Origin: Ceratodon purpureus
Lineage: Eukaryota; Streptophyta; Bryopsida; Pseudoditrichales; Ditrichaceae
Direction of reading: 5' to 3'
Length of the DNA: 64,000 bases
NCBI GenBank assembly: GCA_014871385.1
Contig: CM026428.1
Coordinates: 5,539,356-5,603,355, forward strand
Each line of letters starts with the position of its first letter. Position 1 is the first letter of the stretch. The position numbers were made by a program, and so were the translations under genes. Positions 59,201 to 64,000 of this stretch are shown here, piece by piece. The notes under the pieces are model-generated. The model did no database searches, had not been told where the DNA came from, and saw only the letters and a program-made list of their open reading frames with translations.

Positions 59201-61699
59201 TTTTGCTCGGAAGGACCCACTTTTGGAGAGGCAGACGAGTATTATGCCAGATTCATATACTTTGTATCCTGTGATCTGGGTTGGGAAGGAGAGAGGCAGC
59301 ATGGTACCCGTGGAGAGAAAAGTGGGAGATAATGATGCGTACAGTTCTCCAACAACTCCCTTCCTAGATATAAATGTGGAGACGCTTATCCCGCATAAGA
59401 AACAAGAGACCGATAGTTGCAAGCTGCAAGTGATTGCGAGAGTTGGAGGAGTAAGATTAGGAGGAAGCATGTGTCAGGTTGAGTCTCTTCTGCTGAAACA
59501 TCGTTTTATTGGTCCTAGAGGCGTACCAGGGCCTAATATTAAGAAGCTAATGAAGCTCATCTCCAGTGGACCTCTAGCGAATATGTTAAGGCCATCTGCG
59601 GAGGAACTAAAAGGTATTCTGTTTTCAAAAGCTTTGTCAAACTTCATCTGTTGTCTGAGCCTGTGATGGCTTGAAGGTGGAATGCATCGTGTGGTGTATC
59701 CCTCATTGATTGTTTGAACCATAGCTCCAGACATCTGACTAATGTCCCGGAGCCATTTTGGAAGGAACTTCTCCATTACTTAGGTCCTTGTAAGAACTTC
59801 AATGAATAGTAGTATGACTTCAACTATTATGGCGAGTGGATTCGGTAGGCTGCTATAAAATTTCCAACCGTAGATTATTGTGGTATTTAAACTCCAGGTT
59901 CACGGCGTAGAATTTCCTGTCATAATTGTTCATTAGTAACAGTGACCTTCAAATGCAGGTGCAGGTGTTCCCGCCATGCTTACGAGTGACGAGAATGTAT
60001 GGCCAGTGAATGATTTTGATATTGTGGATATAGATCTTCAGTTTCGAGATTGGCTCTTTTCTCTAGAAGGTGTTGAAGTCGGTGCTAATCCAAGCAGGAA
60101 ATCCTCTGAGCAAGGGTTTGGGAATCCAAGTCATAGTGCTCGTTGGTACGCTACGTTTCGACGCATGCAGTTCGTTGGTCGCGGAACTAAGGCTATGTTG
60201 GAAGTATCAAGGAGAGATGATAACAGAAGAGTTTTACACCCTCTGCATAATCTGACGGTGAGTATTTTTTTCCTTGTAATCCAATGCACCTAGAACAAAG
60301 GATCAACGTTACAAGGTGTTGAACCCATTTTTTTCTGACTCACATCAGATTTACGCTAGCCCTGGCCGGGAAGATAGTTAGTCATTTGTATAATCTCTTA
60401 TTCAAGCATACCATGGAGTTTGGTTTTATCATGTGTGCTCGAAGCGTATTGGAACGGCATGATTTTCTTCACTTTGTTTGATTTTGTTTTCTTCTTTTCT
60501 TCAGATGCGGATTGAGGGGCTTCAAGCAGTGAGGAATGAGTCGAATCAAGCACCCCATTTCGACAGTCAGCCGTCCGCATCTGATGCACTGAGCACCGAA
60601 GAAGTACCCCTGAAGAAAATCAAAAGACTGCCGGATAGATTACCAACCATTACCAGCAGAAGTGGATGTGATCTGGAGGTGTGCTTGGTTGAACGAGGAC
60701 ACGACGTGGAGACAGACTTTGGCATGGGGAATTGGTTGATGGATAGCTTCCGTGTTGGTTTAGGAGAACCGGTAAGTATGCGGCTTGATGGTATTTGAGT
60801 GCCTAATCATGCTGGTTTTGGGGTTCATCGTGAGAGTGTTTGTGAAGGAGAGTTTCCAAGTTTTCGGTACGATACTGTGATGGTTTGATCTGTAGTCAAC
60901 ATAAAGACCTGCATATGCGCACTTCGTCATTCATTTTTTTTACCGAAACATAAGCCCCTATGCAATTGGACTCTGAGGCCCCTTTCAGAACGTGTGCCGC
61001 TGACATTGCGTTGGGATCACTGCAGGTTGAAATCGGTGGCACTAGGCAAGAGTTGGAAGACTTGCGGGAGATTTGCAAAGCTGAAATTAAAGCTGCAAGG
61101 CAGATGGCTTCTGCAGTAGTTAAACTGTTTCAAATAGAGCCTCCCATCCCTCCTGCTGCAATTGAACGTGTCGATCAGACAGGTGAGCCCTCCGCCGGCT
61201 TGATAAACCATTTAATTTACAATAGAAACTCATTCTAGCAGCGAAAACAGTTTTTTTGGCTATGTGCTTACTTTAGTTTGATGTTCATATTTTTTACCTT
61301 CAAAGGTTATCACATGAGAGCCGGAAGTTTCCTCACCACTCTATTGAAATGTTTTGGGTGCTTCCTACAGGTAACCAAGAATTGAAATCTGTGCACCCAG
61401 CACTAGAGAGTGACAAGAAGGTGTCTCTTGACAAAACTCCAGACGAAATTGGTCCAACTAAAAGCTCTCAAACAAAGCGGGAGTTGGAATTTGCTGAAAT
61501 GGAGGCTGCTATCGCAACCTCCCAAGCATTGTGCTCTAAAATCAGTAACCACATGGGGTGGATTAAAGAAGAAAAAGCATTTTTGTGTTGGGGGACCAAA
61601 GTTCGAGATAATGCTCCAGTCAACGAATTAACAAGACTGCAAAATCAACTCCATCGGATGAAGACAGTGCTCGCAAACATCAAGAGTGGGAAGGATTGA
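53244..61699 (+). CDS. Chorein-N (VPS13/BLTP3, UHRF1BP1-like) lipid-transfer protein, 21 exons
   Basis: Exons: 53244-53355, 53745-53833, 54090-54196, 54309-54363, 54619-54707, 54983-55049, 55222-55284, 55486-55638, 55800-55893, 56068-56147, 56327-56399, 56608-56651, 56940-57007, 57337-57425, 57556-57716, 58034-58356, 58448-59613, 59959-60257, 60505-60771, 61026-61182, 61371-61699. Phases agree throughout, giving 1294 aa. The N-terminus MESLLLRGLESTLRYWL, then FRLRGRSIQLYDLDVDGDAL and NLELRVASITNVHREPIVVE, is a chorein-N domain. This is the end of the hydrophobic-groove rod of VPS13-type bridge-like lipid-transfer proteins. Alternating beta-strand repeats follow, with amphipathic strands to about residue 900. 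A Ser-rich linker (about 760-800) and a helical, coiled-coil-prone C-terminus (about 1130-1294) complete it. Length is near human BLTP3 (about 1450 aa). It is expected at membrane contact or endosomal sites; the plant function is inferred. Confidence 0.88.
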
Positions 61700-64000
61700 G
61701 GTCCACTATGTAACATAAGACTGGTATTCCAGTTCAGTACCTGGGTAAATATTGTACATATAAGTAATTCCTGAATAGACCACAGGGATGCGCAGAGGAG
61801 GTGCATTCGTTGAGCTGAGAAGGCCAAAGTCGTGTTGTTGAAAGGTCCAGGGGATAGTGGAATCTCTTGTGCTGAATCTAGCCATAGGATGGGACAAGTA
61901 CATGCTTTTCCGGCTTTCGTCCTGGTGCTGTTTCGTGCTCTGGCACTTTCAATAGTGCAGATGGTGCTGGTGAGAAATTCATAGAGGACGGACACGGGGT
62001 GCTTTATCACTTCGGGGACGGTGGTCGACACTAGCGGTTTTGAATTTAGCTCGCAGGATCCTCCAGGGTTTTGGAATTCACGCACTCTATGCCTTATCTG
62101 TGGACAATATATTTGGACCTCATTGTGTGAGGCGGCGAGCGTCACGACGCTTTTTGGAATAGAGAATATCCCCACGACCATGAAGACGGTCATCGGCCAC
62201 CTGGGACGTACCACGGAAGTTCTCGCTGCGTGAACGTTGTGTAATGTGGTTGATGGAACATCATGATGTGCTTAGAAGCAGGAACAGTGTGACTGCAGGA
62301 TGATCCTTCATCGTTTTCGAAAGGGTTGGCTTTTTGAGGACGATTTCCCCCATCGTTCCGGGACGTCTGAATCTCCGACAGTCTAGAACTCCAACTTTCC
62401 CTCCATATTATCATCTAATGCTGCGAACTCACTTGCATGGACGCAAGTTACGAAATGATTTGAGTGATGGCAGGGCTGATGGGGCTCGTAAAAGATATGC
62501 GACCCGCTTTGATCGCTGCCAACTTCTCTATGAAACCGCCAGAGAAACAATTCCAGAGCTTTCTTACATGCGAAGGTTGTCAAGTACCAAGTACATGCGG
62601 ACGGATCTCTTCCCCGAAACATACCCTACCTGCTGTAACATTATGAAATTCAATACTAGAGCAAAGTTCATACACACTACCTGCTGTAATATTGTGAAAT
62701 TCTTGTGACAGAATTTGTTACAAAAATTTCAAGAACAAGGAGTATTTAGCCTGGGTTTTGAAAAAACAGGTTTGTCAAGCTCTTAGTTAGTATTTATCTT
62801 CAATACTAATTTAACCGTAGGAAATACTGTCATATCAACACAGTGTATCAGACAATAAAGATTGTATTATCATAAATGAAGTTGTAAAAGAATGGAACAA
62901 AACTTACATCATCCGCAATAGTGGAACGTCAAGTATGACGATCAAGACCCTTTCCTAAGGCTTGATGTAAGGAATAGATAAATGGAACGCAGGTAAAGAC
63001 AAAAGATACAAAATGAACATGCACCATATGCTCTACAATTAAACCAGATAAAACATGTTACCCTAATCATACAGTAGCACTTCACAAGATAATACACCTG
63101 GAGACAATCACAAAAATCCACACACCCATACCAAACTCATGAACTCGTTTGCCTAATCATACTACTGCCTCTGAAAATAAGGGATCCTTCATAATTTTCT
63201 CAATAACTAATTTACAAAAAGGGTATGAATGAGTTTGTGAAAATTTCAAAAATTGGGGACCAATATTAACCTCCTCAGGTGTTAAGCGCTTGAAAACTGA
63301 ATCTGCTATTTGAGCACTGACAAAGCCATGTTGTGCATACTCCACTTATACATGATTACTAGGCATTGCCAGGAAATGATTTCGAAGGAACAATCCTTTC
63401 TAAGAACTTGTTTAATTCCGCAGACAACATCACTAGAAACTTGCATAACTTACAATTCACACGCCAGAATCTCAAGCTCTCCTAATCCAGTCAAGATAAG
63501 CAGACTATGAACAAATGACATCCTCAACACACGACTGAAATTCGTGCTCATCTTCACTTAATTATAATCACCAAAGACCAAAAGATCAAAGGAGAGGGAA
63601 TTAGAAACAACTTCCGTAATAATCTAACAATTTAGATATCTATTGATCTCAAAGTTTAGAGCCTCAACTGGGAGCAAACACTGTTCTTTTAAAGCCTCTT
63701 CACCAACTGTCACCTGAGCTATCAACTGCCCTATTCTAGAACACAACTCGAAGCCCAGATGACATGCCTAAGGTAGCAAACCGCAATGGAACAAAACTTC
63801 TAGTGAAGATCTGAATACAGGTCGCCAAAGAATTGTTTGAGAGTACAGGACCTGCAAGTTGGAGAAGGCCCAAGTGGAAAGAAAATGAGAAATGGGATGC
63901 CGCATCTGAAGAAGATTAATATCAACTCGCATGTCGATGATCAGTGTCTGTGTGATGAAGTGAAGTAGCAAGCGGCGATGAGGATGGCGAGCAACATCCA
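61700..64000. other. Downstream region, no supported gene
   Basis: The first several hundred bases are presumably the 3' UTR of the chorein gene. Short ORFs (62.2-62.7 and 63.15-63.35 kb) show no recognisable domain. At the right edge a minus-strand ATG at 63997 opens a hydrophobic stretch of about a dozen residues (MLLAILIAACYF). This could begin a signal peptide of a gene running leftward, but the frame stops after 18 codons unless spliced. The window edge prevents a call. Confidence 0.4.

Noticed and set aside
61645-62214. 189-codon minus-strand ORF after the chorein gene
   Set aside because: Overlaps the terminal exon and 3' UTR of the plus-strand gene and has no recognisable domain.
63157-63345. 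62-codon minus-strand ORF with protein-like composition
   Set aside because: No start/splice context and no family match; too short to support.

Overview
The window is nuclear DNA of a land plant. It has spliced genes with GT-AG introns, a LysM receptor kinase, a plant-type calcium-dependent protein kinase, the plant pyrophosphate-dependent phosphofructokinase beta subunit, cytosolic-type tRNA genes and a Ty3/gypsy LTR retrotransposon. F-box-like fragments, fairly short introns, GC-rich exons and AT-rich intergenic DNA point to a bryophyte, most likely a moss. That placement is inference; no organelle or species-specific marker is present.

Layout. 0.8-4.4 kb: a small F-box-like ORF in a CGGA-rich repetitive block, next to a 3'-truncated Ty3/gypsy element (minus strand) with one complete 415-bp LTR, whose U3 carries heat-shock-element arrays and a TATA box. 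4.4-7.4 kb: AT-rich spacer. 7.4-9.7 kb: a two-exon, membrane-anchored dual-specificity-phosphatase-like gene whose single intron holds a tRNA-Val/tRNA-Met pair one base apart and a 14 x 20-bp tandem array. 12.4-13.3 kb: an 861-bp non-coding element with TTAA flanks and CCCCTAAACG-type ends. 17.7-22.4 kb: two adjacent, convergent, intronless GC-rich genes, a LysM receptor-like protein with an atypical kinase domain and PFP-beta. 25.1-29.0 kb: a 12-exon subgroup-IV CDPK (CPK16/18/28 type), with a C4A/G4T tract in its leader and a 194-bp-arm near-perfect palindrome about 470 bp upstream. 33.1-38.6 kb: an 11-exon DDX11/CHL1 Fe-S DNA helicase. 40.8-44.9 kb: an 11-exon CCT2 chaperonin gene. 46.0 kb: a decayed F-box gene. 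47.4 kb: a solitary 5S rRNA-like sequence. 48.8-50.5 kb: a six-exon gene for a 290-aa protein I do not recognise. 52.0-52.4 kb: a 359-bp TTAA/CCCTTAAACG MITE with perfect inverted ends. 53.2-61.7 kb: a 21-exon gene for a 1294-aa chorein-N (VPS13/BLTP3, UHRF1BP1-like) lipid-transfer protein. 61.7-64 kb: downstream sequence with no supported gene.

The genes are unrelated housekeeping and signalling genes, not a pathway cluster. For every multi-exon gene, exon lengths and phases were checked by hand and close to an uninterrupted reading frame (245, 556, 904, 528, 290 and 1294 aa). The strongest unusual signals are non-coding: the 29.5-29.9 kb foldback, the intronic dicistronic tRNA pair with its 20-bp array, the two related TTAA-flanked elements that look piggyBac-like, and the heat-shock-element-rich LTR.
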